Shown here: positions 25,701 through 37,700 of the stretch, one piece after another
Layout: every line of letters starts with the position of its first letter
Position numbering within the stretch: position 1 is the stretch's first letter
The notes under the pieces: model-generated
Databases searched by the model: none
Told to the model about the DNA's origin: nothing
The model's input: only the letters and a program-made list of their open reading frames with translations
Position numbers and translations under genes: made by a program
Source: Serinus canaria
Lineage: Eukaryota; Chordata; Aves; Passeriformes; Fringillidae
DNA length: 64,000 nt
Assembly: GCF_022539315.1 (NCBI RefSeq)
Contig: NC_066328.1
Location: forward strand, 2,154,621-2,218,620
Direction of reading: 5' to 3'

Positions 25701-28700
25701 TAACGATGTATAAATATTCTCTCTGAGTTCTTAAAGCTTCAATTCCCGGTTTGCCTGCTCGGCACTTCCTTTGGCCCGGGGGGTCCCGAGGGTCCCAGCA
25801 CCTCGGCCGGGCCATATTGCTCACATCAGCTTCCAGGGAGTCGCATCATGGGCCGTGCTCCACTGAAGGACCCTTGTTACCAGCACGTGGGCATCCCTCA
25901 GCCCAGTCACAGCAGCTTTCTTTTTAACAGGAGCTAAAAAAAAGCCCCCCAACCCCCAAACTAACCCCCCTTTCTCTTCCACTACCCATGTTCTAGATAG
26001 AGTCACAGAAATCAAGGCACAGAGCAGTAAAATTCGTGTCTCCTCCCGAAGCATGGCAGCGTCTCGGAAATTGCACGTTGTGGGATGGGGGGTTTCTGCC
26101 TCAGTTCAGTCAGCTCCTTGGCAATCTGTATCCCAGAGGGACATGGCCAGGTGCTGCCTCTGGAGCTCAGCCCTCCTGTGTCCAAGGCTCTGGAAGCCCT
26201 GTGGGTTCAGAAGTAGGAGGGTTTGAGCCCCGGGGTGTTGTTGTTGCTGGGGTAGTGCGACTGCATGAGCGGCACCTCGCACTCAGAGCCGCCAGAAAGC
26301 ATCGCTGCCTCTGGCACCTTGCAGCCGTGGCTGCTCAAATCCCCGTTTTCCAGGCAGGCTTTCACCCCTTCCAGCTCCAGGGGGCCGGCATCCACCCCAG
26401 CACCGGCGTGTGCCTTGGTGCAGCGGTGCCGGCAGTAGTACATGGTGGCCGTGACCACCACCAGCAGCAGCAGCATGGCAGCCAGCGCAGGGACGAGGAT
26501 CAGGGCGAGGTTGGGGTCCTGGCTCTGGGTGACAGGGGAGTGCTGCTGCAGGCTGAGGGGCAGGGTGTGTGCCTCGGCGCAGTGCTCCTCTTTGGGGGCC
26601 TCCCCCAGCGCCCCGATGCAGACACGGTAGGTGCAGTTGGGTTTCAGCGCCCGCACCGTGTACTCGGAGAGCGAGGCCGGCAAGCGCAGCATCACCGCCC
26701 GCTTGTCCGGCCCCGACAGGTTCCGGTAGCTCAGGCGGATGCCCTTCAGCTGCGCCTTGGACTGGATGTAGCTGTGCAGGTCCACTTTGAGGGAGGTGCT
26801 GCCCACCTGGGCGATGCTGACCCGCTGTGCAGGTGGCAGGGCCGGCGTGCCCGGGGCTGCCGTCGTTCCCCTCGCCTCCACCTCGCAGTACACGCCAGAG
26901 AAGCCCACGGGGCACAGGCACTCCAGGAGGTTCTGCGCACCCAGGTGGCAGGTGCCGCCGTTCAGACATGTGCGGGGGGGACAGATGGGCGCCAGGGGGC
27001 TGGTGGGGGCTGGGGCGCCGCTGAAGGGCACCAAGGTGGTGCTGCCCTGGGGCTCTCTGGGCCTCGGGGTGGGTGCGACGGTGCTGGGGGGTGGTGGCGG
27101 ATGGTGGGTGCTGGGCAGCGGCGTGGGCGGTGGCAGCGTGGTGGTGCGGGGCGTGGTGGGCGTGGGGGTGGTGGTGGGGCAGCCAAAGTCAGTGTATTGC
27201 AGGTGGTGGAGGAGCTTGCCGGAGTTTTTGGGGGGGAAGTGGCAGCGCGTCTCCTCAGGGCGCCGCAGGACCACACCGCTGGTGTTCACCCACTGCACCA
27301 ACCAGCTCATCTGGCAGATACAGTTGAAGGGGTTGCCGGCAGCCGTCACGGCCCGCAGCCTGGGGAAGAAGCCGGAGAAATCCCGAGGGATGGTGTTGAT
27401 GTTGAGGTTGCTGATGTCCAGCTCCTGGAGGTTGTGGAGGCTCTGGAAGTCCTCAGCTGGCAGCTGGGAGATGCGGGCATTGCCGGCCAGGCTGAGCCTG
27501 GTGAGGCTGCCCAGGCGCCGCAGCACCGCCGGGACGCGCTCCAGCAGGTTGTCAGAGATGTCCAGCTCGTGAAGGTTGTTTTGGACCTGGAAGAGCTCCT
27601 CGTTTAAGCTCGTCAGGCCCAGCCCTGCGATCTTCAGGGACTCAATGCTGACGGCACGGAAAGCCCCTGGTGCAATGGCAGGGATCTTGTTCCAGCTGAT
27701 GTCCAGCAGCAGGAGGTTGGGCAGGTCAAGGGGGGGCACAGCCCTGAGCTGGTTGTTCTGCAGCTTTAGCTCCAGCAGATTCTCCAGCGTGTCAAAGGCA
27801 GCAGCGTGGATGTGCTGGATCCTGTTCCTCTGCAGGTAGAGCCGTTCCAGCAGCCGCAGCCCTTGGAAGGTCTCATTAGTGATCTCCTGCAGCTGGTTGG
27901 AGGACAGATCCAAGTTGACAAGCTCTGTCAGGGGCTGGAAGATGTTTCTCTGGATGCTGGTGATCTTGTTTTGCGAGAGGTCCAGGAGCTGGAGGGCAGG
28001 CAGCCCTGCAAAGCTGTCCTCACTGAGCGTTGTGATGCCGTTCTCAAAGACATAGAGGGAGAGGGTGCTGGGGGGCAGCCCCTGGGGCACCGTCTGGCCC
28101 CGCCTGGCTGCACACAGGATGGTCTTGGGGTCATGGCACTGGCAGCCTGCAGGACATGCTCTGGCCAGCTCCCCACGGGCCAAGAGGAGCAGTGTGCAAA
28201 GGATCAGCTGGTTCATGGTGTCAGCTCTGCAGAGAGACAAGCACAGCCAGGGTGAGGGGATGGGCCCTGCTGGGCGGTCCCCAGGGCTGGCAGGGTTGTG
28301 GGGCACCTCTGAACCCCGCTCTTCCTCCAGGGCTGCCCACCCCAGCTCAATGCTCCCCCCTCCCCAGATCCCCAGGATTTGGGGATGTGGTACCTTTGCA
28401 CACCCCAGGCTCTACCATGAGACACGTCCCACTGGTATTGGGGCTGTCTTCGGTGGAGCACCAAGACCTTTCCCAGTACTCACAAGGGCCCCAACCTCCC
28501 CAGCTGCTCAGCAGGGTGCAAATCAAACACAGGGGATGGAGAATCAGAGCACCGGGAAGGGGTGGGAGCCTGGCTGGCCTCGCCTGTGTAGAGCTCAGCT
28601 TAACCCTTTGCTTGTGCCGCAGTCACAGCAGCTGCACCCTCGGGGGCTGCTCCTGCCCGGATCAGCAGCAACAGCAGCCCCTCTTAGGGACAGGGGCACA

Positions 28701-31700
28701 CGGTCTGGGGCTGGAGGAGCCATTTGTGTCCCCACAGAGTGCTGGGGCTCATTCAGCCCCATCAAGCCCCTGCCCCCACAGGTCACCTTGCTGTTCCCCT
28801 CACTTTTAAACACCAGGGACTCAGCACTGTGGGCTGTATCCCTGTCCCTTGAGGACTGGGTCAGCAGGGATGGAGGGAGGAGGCTCTGGGGTGACCAAGG
28901 CTGTAACCACCCCAACCCCAGCTCCCCATGGATGCCCTGGCCAATGTCACAAACGCTGTCTGTGTCCCAAAGGGCTCCTCCCTCAGCCCCATTTTTCAGC
29001 CCCTTTAATGACACTAGGCTGGGCCAGAGACTCACAGTCTCCTGCCACTCCATCTCAGGGTCAGGGAGAGGTGGCAGAGTGGGATCCCTGGGCAAGGAAG
29101 AGGTGAACCTTCCCCAGCCCCATCTGTTGCCACCTCCCCCCTGCTCAGAGCTGTCGGAGCTCCAGACAAACGCCCCCCCCGTGGCTCACAAGGGGCCCCT
29201 GCTGTGTGTGGGGGGCTGCAGGTCACACAGCAGCACGTGCCGCCTGCCCCGGCCCCGTCAGCAGTGCAGGGACAACACATCCTGAGCCAGGAGGGTCTGG
29301 AGCCGTGCTGTGTCCTCTTGTCCCCCTGCCGGGGGTTGGACAGGGTTAACACCGCAGCCAGCTCTGTCCTCGCCTCTTCCCGAGCGGCCCCCCCCAGGGT
29401 GGGGTGAGCCCACGGCTGGGCAGGGTCACCACAAGTGCCTGAGTCACTTGGTCTGGCAGGCCCTGCCCTGACATGACCTGTGCCGTCAGCCCCTGACACT
29501 GGGGAGGAGCTGTGCCACATTCAAGAGGTCACTGTCACCCAGGGGTCACCATCACTGCATCCCCTCCCCAGCAAGCCCAGCTCAGCTCCCAGCCCCCCAC
29601 CAGTGTCGGGTGCCCCTGCTCCCCACATCACAGTCAGGCTGCCAGCAGAGTTAAAAGCGCAACATGGAGACCCTGTGAAGAGGTGTTTTGGGCTGGGGGC
29701 AGACCCAGTACCACTCGAGGTGGCTACAGCATCCAGAGTGTGCTGGCTGGTGGGAGAGCCCTGGGTGCAGGGTCCTGGCATGCCAGCGGTGCCACGGCTG
29801 TGCTAGCCCGCCCGGGTGGGCAGCGCCGGAGCGGGGCCAGGCCTGCGGGATGCTGGCGAAGCTGGGGCTGGTTTTGCAATGCCAGGGTCGGGTTTCGCTG
29901 ACGTGTCCCGTGCTGCAACCAGCTGCTGACTCCAAGTCTCTCTCGTCCCTTTAATTACGCTGGCATTTCCTCCCCGTCTGCCAGGCTCCCCGCTCCGGGC
30001 AGGTTCGGCCAGCCCGGCCACGGCCGCGCATCCGCGCCTGGCCACGAGCGCCGGGCAGGCTGGCACTGCCCCGCAGCCTCCGCCACCGCCCCTCGGCATC
30101 GCCCGCTCCGCCGGCACACGCCAACATCCCGTCCGCGCCCCGCCCCCCGGCACGATGCTGCTTCGAGGCAGAGAGGAGTTCCCCCAGCCCAGGACAGCCC
30201 CAGAAACGGGGGGCAGAGGAACAGCCTCCCCAGGTCCTGGCAGGGTCCCCAAGGGCGGAGAGGGGGCCCCGTTTCTGCCGGAGGTGTTGGGGCCGCCCTG
30301 CCAGCGGCCTGCTGCTGCCTTGGCTGGGCTCCCCCGCGCCTGCACCGCAGATATTTGCCGAATTATTCATATTTTCCGGCTGCGGGGAGGATCTGGGCTC
30401 AGATTCCCCCAGTCCCGGCTCAGCCTTTCCCTGCCAGCCTGCTGGGGTGGGAGTGCCGTGTCAGCCCCCTTCCCCGCCTGCAGCCCCCCGGGCTGGGCCA
30501 CCCCGCTGCCCGCCCAGGGCTGGTACTCGGCAGGGATGCCCTGCTTTGCACCCGCCTCCTGTTTTTAAGGACGAGGCCGATGTCCTTGCGCTGCAGGGTG
30601 ACACCTGTGCAGGACAGGCTGGAGGAGCTGCAGAGTCCCTGCCTTTCCCTCTGCTTGGGGACCCCAGGGAAGCAGGCACAGCCGGAATGTTCCTTCCCGC
30701 ACCGGCAAGCGCCGACAAACAAAGCCAGCGTTGTTGCCGGCCCGTGGGCTGCCACCTTGGCCGGTGGCACCACAGCAGGAAGGACGGGGGCCTTGTGGTG
30801 TGCGGTGACAGGGAGGTGACACAGTGCCTCTGCCAGGCGGGATGCAGACGCTGCTCCCCTGCCTTACACCCCTCAAAACAAGCCGATGTCAGCACGTGCC
30901 CCCTCCCCCGAGCCAGCCGGGGGGATGTGCAGGATTAAGCCCTTAATCCTCCTCCCCTCCAACCCACCCTGCGCCGCCCGCCGCAGCTCCCACCTCCTCC
31001 CGCTCCCCTCCCTATTTAATTAAAGTTTCCGCAGCAGCCCCGCAGGAATGCAGGCCTGGTTATTGCATTCTCCGGAGCGCTCGCCAGCCCCTCCATCCCG
31101 CTCCTGCCCCTTTGACCCGGCCGCGCTCCCCATCTCAGGTGCCGGCAAGGAGAAAAACCAGCAGAGCCGCTTTGCCGGCAGCCAAACCGCCTCGGGAGGA
31201 GCCGGAACGCCGGCGGAGGGTGGGAGGAGGCCGGCGATGGTGCCACGCGTGGCCCGGGCGGCACGGGCAGATTCCTCCGGTGTGACTGGGGCAGCCGCGG
31301 CTGTCCCCGAGCGCTTCCTCGTGCCGCGTCCCGCCGGCAGAGCCAGCCGGGCAGGCTTGCGTCAGGGCCACCCGGCCGGGCTCGGCGTGGCGCGGGGGAA
31401 AACAGTAATTAGTGTCATCCCTGATGGCGGCACTGCCCAGCGCCGTGTGGGCAGCGGCACAGCTGGCTCAGGGCAGTCCGGCTGCCCCAGCCCCAGCAGG
31501 ATGAGACCTGTGGGCGTGGGGCACGCTGGCAAGGGTAGGTGTATGGAGGGGGGAACATTACTGGGGGGGTTTTGGCTGGGAAGAGTCTCAGAACTGGAGC
31601 ATCTCTGCTGGCATGTGTTAGCTCCTGTGGCCATTGCCAGGCTGGGAGGGAGCCAGGTGTGGAAAGGGACATTTACCCCATGGTGGCCCCCAAAGAAGTG

Positions 31701-34700
31701 ACACCCAAGGAGGGTGACAGGCACCAGCACCCTCCGAACTCACGCCAGGTGACAATGAAGTGCATGGGGAGCTGGGGGCAGAAACGGTGGGGTATCCCTG
31801 CCTCCCGGTGCCAGGCTGGCCGGTGGCCCGGCTGGCACCCATCCCTCTGTGCCAGCTGGAGGAAAACCCTTGTCAGCACCGCATGGGGACCCACAGCAGA
31901 TCAGTGACCCAGGACAGCAGCCCCTGAGGACAAGCAGAACGAGGGCAGCCAAACCCCACCCCAGCCAAGCCCTCCACTGAGGAGGGTGGTGGTGGACACT
32001 GCTGCCAGCAGCTCCCACCTCTGCCTGACCCCAGCAGGAGAGCCCAGCTGTCACATTTGCCGGGACAGAGCAAGCATGGAATGGGCTCAAGACCATGCTG
32101 GTCCCGTGTGGGTCTGGAGCACTTCACTGCCACTCGGCCATGCCGGATGGAGCCATGCTCCATGTCAGCCCTAAATACATCCCTTCCCTTTCCTGCGATG
32201 GATGCAGCACCAGACCAGGATCCCAGAGGATCCCAGGGCCAGACCCCAGCAGATCCCGTAGCAAAACAGGCGCAGGCAGGGACAGGGAAGAGAGAGCCCT
32301 CCGTGATCCCCTGTCCCAGCCCACTGCAGTGCCACCGCCCCAGCCCAGCCGAGGCCCTACCATCAACTGAGGTAGGGGCCAGCCGGATGCCCCTGGCTCA
32401 GCTGAGGCCTCGCAGGGAGCAGGGCATGCCGACCCTCAGCCGATGCCCCAGTGACACCCTGTCACTCTGGGTGCCCAGGCCACACCGGGTGTCCCACGGC
32501 CCGGCCCGGGCCCACCAGGACCCCCCCGGGCCCCACCGCCCCCTGAGCCCGCGGATGCCCCGCAGAGCCCCCTCCCGCCCGTGGGCTGCCTCCCCACGGT
32601 GGCCGTGCGGAGGGTCAGGTGGTGTGGCGGCCGAGGGACTCACCGTGGCGTGTGGTGCGGGGCCGTGCGGGGCAGGCGGTCAGTCCATGGCGGCAGCGCA
32701 GCGGCGGCCAAGCGAGCACTCCCCTCTCTAGCGGCGCCGGGCGCGGGGGGCGGCATTTAAAGCAAGGGGGCGGGGCCTGCCCTCCCGCCGGGCGCCCATT
32801 GGCTGAGAGCGCGGAGGGGGTGGGGGGGGCACGGCCTCCACAGAGGCTCCGCCCCCGCTCACCTGGGGCCCGACGGGGGCGGCACCGCGGGGACCCCCGG
32901 GAGCCCCCGAGCCGCGGGGACCGCGGGGACATCCAGCACCTCTGGGACCCTGGAGGCACAGGGACCCCCGGGACATCCAGCACCTCTGGGACCCTGGAGG
33001 CACAGGGACCCCGGGACATCCAGCACCTCTGGGACCCTGGAGGCACAGGGACCTCCGGGGCATCCAGCACCTCTGGGACCCTGGAGGCACCGGGACCCTT
33101 GGGACATCCAGCACCTCTGGGTCCCTGGAGTCACAGGGATCATCGGGACCCTGGAGGCACAATGTCCCCGGGACATTCAGGACCTCAGAGTCACAGGGAC
33201 CCCCTGGACCCCCAGGACCGCTGGGACTTTAGAGTCACAGGGACCCTCGGGATATCCAGGATCTCTGATTCACAGGGACCCCTGGGATACCCAGGATATC
33301 TGGAACCTGGGAGTCACAAGGATCCCAGAGGCCTCCACAGGGACCTCCAGACTCCGTGACCCCAGGACCGCCCAGAGTCACAGGGACATTGAGATTTCAG
33401 GAGTCTCCAGAGTCACAAGGATCTCTGGGACCCCTTGGGAATTCCATGTGACCTCAGGGCTCCCCAGACCCACAAGGATCCCCAGGACCCACAGGACCTT
33501 TGGGAGCGCCCAGACATTCCAAACCCTCCAGGGTCCCCCAGGACCTTCAGCATCCCAGGGCTGGGGTCCCTGGGACCCCAGCACCCCTGGTGTGTGTACA
33601 CACAGGTGTAGGGCTAGATCCAGGTACAGGTATCTCCCTCATATCCCCAGCACCCGTGGGACCCCTGGCAACCCTGGTAACAAAAAAGGCTGAGTTAGGT
33701 GTCCTTGGCACACCCAGGCACCCCCATATCCAGTGTGCCCAGGGTAACCAGGGACTCTGGTACCAATGAGCCCCAGTGCCCTGGGGTCTCAGTCCCTCCA
33801 TGGCCCTGGCGTCCACAGAGCTCCTGCCACAGTGTGCCAGGGGACAGGGGAAAGTGGGTGGCCCTTGCTGCGCTGTCCCATGCCCCTGTGACAGCAGAGC
33901 AGTGCTCCCTGTTTGGCATGGTGAGGATGGCATGGTCTGGGTTGGGACAACCAGGCACTCAGGTTGCCCTTGTCCCAGACCTGCACCACTGTGGTGGTGG
34001 CAGTGCTGGTGGCTGTGGTGACAGCAGGGCAGGGGACCCCGGTGCCTGCCCCAGGCATCCTGGCAGTGTTTGCCTAGGTTGTGCCAATGGTCCTGGGGCA
34101 GGACCATGCCATACCAGATATCCTTTATGGCATGGGATGGCCTGGAGCAGCTCCTCCCCTTCTGTGGCACAGCCACAGAAACGTCAACCGAAAGTAATAG
34201 ATTGTCCCTTTGGTCTCTGCCTGCGGCGCTCCCTCCTCCGCCCCTGCCGAGGGAAGGCACAGAGTGCCTCTGTGCTCCTGTCACCACTGTCCCCTCAGGC
34301 CACCGAGTATTCCCTGTGCTCCCCTCCTGCCACCGAGTGTCCCCCCGGCCACGGAGCACCCTGGCTGCGGTGTGGAACAGGGAGCAGGACAGGGAGCAGG
34401 GACACGCTCCAGTTGGCACAGCCGGCCTGCAGGGCACTCCCGGGGCTGGCTGGTGAGCCGGGTGAGCCGGGAGTGCCACGCGCCCGCCCCGAACTGGCCA
34501 AGCCGGCCCGGCCGGCCCCGGGGCCACCCCGTGGGTGCCGGAGGCTCCCCCGGGCGAGGCCGGGTGCCATGGCCGGGCACAGGGAGCAGGGCAGGGAGAG
34601 GGATGCCCCATGGGGACTGCAAGCAGGTGGCAGTGACATCCTGCCGCCAAGCTGTCAGCACAGGCTGGGACAGTGAGGGTTGTCACCTGGGGACCAGCCC

Positions 34701-37700
34701 GGCACCCTGCTGCCCTCTCATCGCAGCACTGCCTTATCCTGCCCCACGTTCCCCAGGACAGGGTTTGGGGTGTGCACCAGTGGGGGGAACAGGATCCAGC
34801 CCCACATCCATGGGGGTGCTGTGCCCATGGGGGCCCCTGGCTCAGCACCCCCCTTCCCTTGCAGGGTGACCATCCCGCTGTACGACGCTGACACGGGGTT
34901 GCTGGTGCTGGCAGGGAAGGTGAGGTCCCATGGCTGGGGGGTGTAGGGAAGCACTGGGGGGACAGGAGGAGGCAGGGGGGTGTAGTGAGGTGCAGTTTGG
35001 TACATGTGGGTGCAGCAGGGTGCTTCCTACAGCCCTGCTCATTCCCTGTCCCCACCACCTCTCTTCCAGGGAGAAAACCTCCTCTACTGCTTCGAGGTGG
35101 CCCCCACGCAGCCAGCACTCACCCAGGGTAAGCAGGTCCCCTTCCACCCCTATCTCCCCTGGGGAGCTCACTGCTGCCTGGCCATCCACCCCAGGGCCAC
35201 CCTGCCTGTCCCGCAGTGACCCAGTGCCGGACAGAGGGCAGCACACGGGGCCTGGCAGCCGTGCCACGCCTGGCCCTGGATGTCATGGCCTGCGAGGTGC
35301 TCCGTGCCCTGCAGCTCACTGACACCGCCATCGTCCCCATCAGCTACCTGGTGCCACGCAAGGTAAGGGGGCCCTGTGGGTGGCACTGTCTCGTAGGTGC
35401 CTGGTGTCATCTCACGGGTGACACCTCACCAGCACTGGGTGACAAAAAGGACCTGGCTGCAGTGAGACCCCAGTCCCCAGCCTGGGGAGAGCAGGAGAGG
35501 AGGTCAAACCTGGATGCTGGTGGTGGGTTGCAGAGTCTGGGTGCTGGATTTGGGGAGCTGGGAGCTGCATGCAGGATTGGGGTGCTGGAGAGTGGATGGT
35601 GACAGCTGGGTGCCACCTGCTGGGTGCTGTTGTGCAGTGGGTGCTGGGCACTTCAAGCAGCTGAAGTTTGGGTGCTGGAAGTGTCTGGGGCTGCACAGGG
35701 GTGCCCCAACTGCAGCAGGACAGAGGCTGTGGGATTTTGGGAATATCCATCTCACCCCATCCCCTCTCCCCCAGTCTGTCCAGGAGTTCCACGAGGATCT
35801 GTTCCCTGACTGCACAGGGATGCTGCCAGCCACCGACGCCCAAGGCTGGTGGGCAGGGGACAGCCAGCAGGTCAGTGTCATCTCGGGGGTGTCCTTGCTG
35901 GTGGCATTGCCACTGCCCCATGCTCACCACTGTGCTCGGTGCAGGTGGGAAGGGTGAGCCTGCACCCTGCACGGAGACCCACGGAGACTTTCACATCCCC
36001 CATCATTGCTGGCACCGGCCCCACCGACACCGACACCGGCCACACCGACACCGGTCACACTGACACTGACCAGAGTGTGAGCATGGGGTGCTGGGAAAGC
36101 GCACTGAGTGCTGAAAGGGTGGGTTCCCTGCTGCCTTCATCCCACAAGACAAACCAGCACCCCCTGCCTGGGCTCTCTCTCCTGTAGGAAGCCAGTGGTT
36201 ACTCCTCACCATCCTCACTGGCCTCACCAGGCAGCGCGGCCACCTCGCTCTCAGCCAGCATCGGGCCCTCCAGCGGCTTTGCCAGCAGCCCCAGCCAGAA
36301 GTCCCTGCAGAGCATTTTGGGTGAGCGGGCAGTGGGGTGGCTCGGGGTGCCCCTCTGGGGGATTCGAGGCGCTCACCCAGCCCTCGCCCGCTGCAGGGCC
36401 CAGCTCCCGCTTCCGGCACGCGCAGGGCCGGGTGCTGCACCGGGACCTGCACCTCACCAACCTGCGGGGGCTCAGCCTCACTACGCCGGGCGAGAGCGAT
36501 GGCTTCTGCGCCAACCAGCAGCGCGTGGCCCTGCCCCTGCTCTCTGCCGGCGGCCAGATCACCGTGCTCGAGGTACCCGGGGAGGTGTGGAGGCTGGCAC
36601 GGCGCCGTGTGTGCCGTGAGTGCCGTGCTGCTGACCCCGGCTCTCACCCGCAGCTCTCCAAGCCCGGCCGTCTCCCCGACGTGGCCGTGCCCACAGTCCA
36701 GAACGGCACAGCCGTGGCCGACCTCACCTGGGACCCCTTCAACCCACGGCGCCTCGCTGTTGGTACGTGCGTGCCAGCTCTGCCCAGAATGTCCCCCAGT
36801 GCTCCAGGCCTTCCAGACCACCCCAGTAACCACTGCCCATCCCTTCTGAACACAGCGGGTGAGGACGCCAGGATCCGGCTGTGGCGCATCCCTGAGGGAG
36901 GGCTGCAGGAGACCCTGCAGGAGCCTGAAGCTGTTCTCCAAGGTGAGGGGACTACTGAGCACCCCACACTGGGGACAAAACAGCCTGGTGGCACCCACAG
37001 CTGGGGACAACCATGCACTGCTGAACCTCACCAGGTCACACGGAAAAGATTTACTCCATCCGCTTCCACCCCACGGCATCCGATCTCCTGGTCTCCTCCT
37101 CCTACGACATGACCGTGCGGATCTGGGAGCTGAGCGCCGGGCGGGAAGTCTTGTGCCTGCAGGGACACACAGATCAGGTAAGGGATAACAAATCCAGGGA
37201 CACCCAAGAAGCAGCTTTGGGGCATTTGTACAACATCTGTCTCTCCAGATTTTCAGCATGGCTTGGAGCCCGGATGGGAAGAAGCTGGCAACGGTGAGCA
37301 AAGACGGACGGATACGGCTCTATGAGCCTCGGCGCAGCTCTCAGCCTCAACAGGTACAATCCCAGCACTGGAGACGGGCTGGAGAGCTGGGGGTGTGGGC
37401 AGGAAACCCTCCCCATGGGCACATGACTGCGCCCCCAGCTCTCTGAGAGCAGGCAGGGTGACCTTCACCCCATGCAGGAGGGCCCAGGTCCTGAGGGGGG
37501 ACGTGGAGCACGCCTGGTTTGGGTTTGTGGTGGTGACTACCTCCTGGTGTCCGGCTTTGACAGGTAAGGAGGGGGATGCATACCAGGACAGGGGTCCCAG
37601 AGGACACTGCTTGCTCTCACTGTCACCTCCCCACAGCCGCAGCGAGAGGAAGATCCTCCTGTACCGGGCACAGGCCCTGCCTGAAGGACCCTTGTCTGTC

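Larger units (their letters stand above)
19729..34864 (+). other. CORO7: CORO7 intron 9, host of the nested VASN gene
   Basis: A 15.1-kb intron that contains the whole VASN gene on the opposite strand (about 25,555-32,730). The part from 19,729 to about 25,550 has no gene but holds a minus-strand CTCF-like motif (20,198-20,210), a C15 run (21,132-21,146), a G14 run (24,255-24,268) and several regulatory-looking islands. The part from 33,600 to 34,864 shows no supported feature. Confidence 0.75.

Noticed and set aside
26985..27000. CTCF-like word in the VASN coding exon
   Set aside because: cgccagggggctggt partly fits, but it falls in the Pro/Thr-rich coding region and lacks the GCGCT end of the core.
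26036..27607. 523-codon open frame on the plus strand
   Set aside because: It is the exact antisense of the VASN coding exon. The frame is open because the GC-rich VASN codons give few stops on the other strand. No domain signal.
28217..28306. Upstream in-frame ATG for VASN
   Set aside because: The extra 30 residues lie upstream of a clear splice acceptor, do not resemble a signal peptide, and the MNQLILCTLLLL start does.
32619..33359. Open frames on both strands over the 44-base repeat
   Set aside because: Repeats whose unit lacks stops produce long frames. The repeated Gly-Thr-Pro-type peptides follow from the DNA unit.
33547..35118. 523-codon open frame on the minus strand
   Set aside because: It runs through CORO7 intron 9, the tail of the minisatellite and CORO7 exons 10-11 in antisense. 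Composition is that of GC-rich intron and no family is recognisable.
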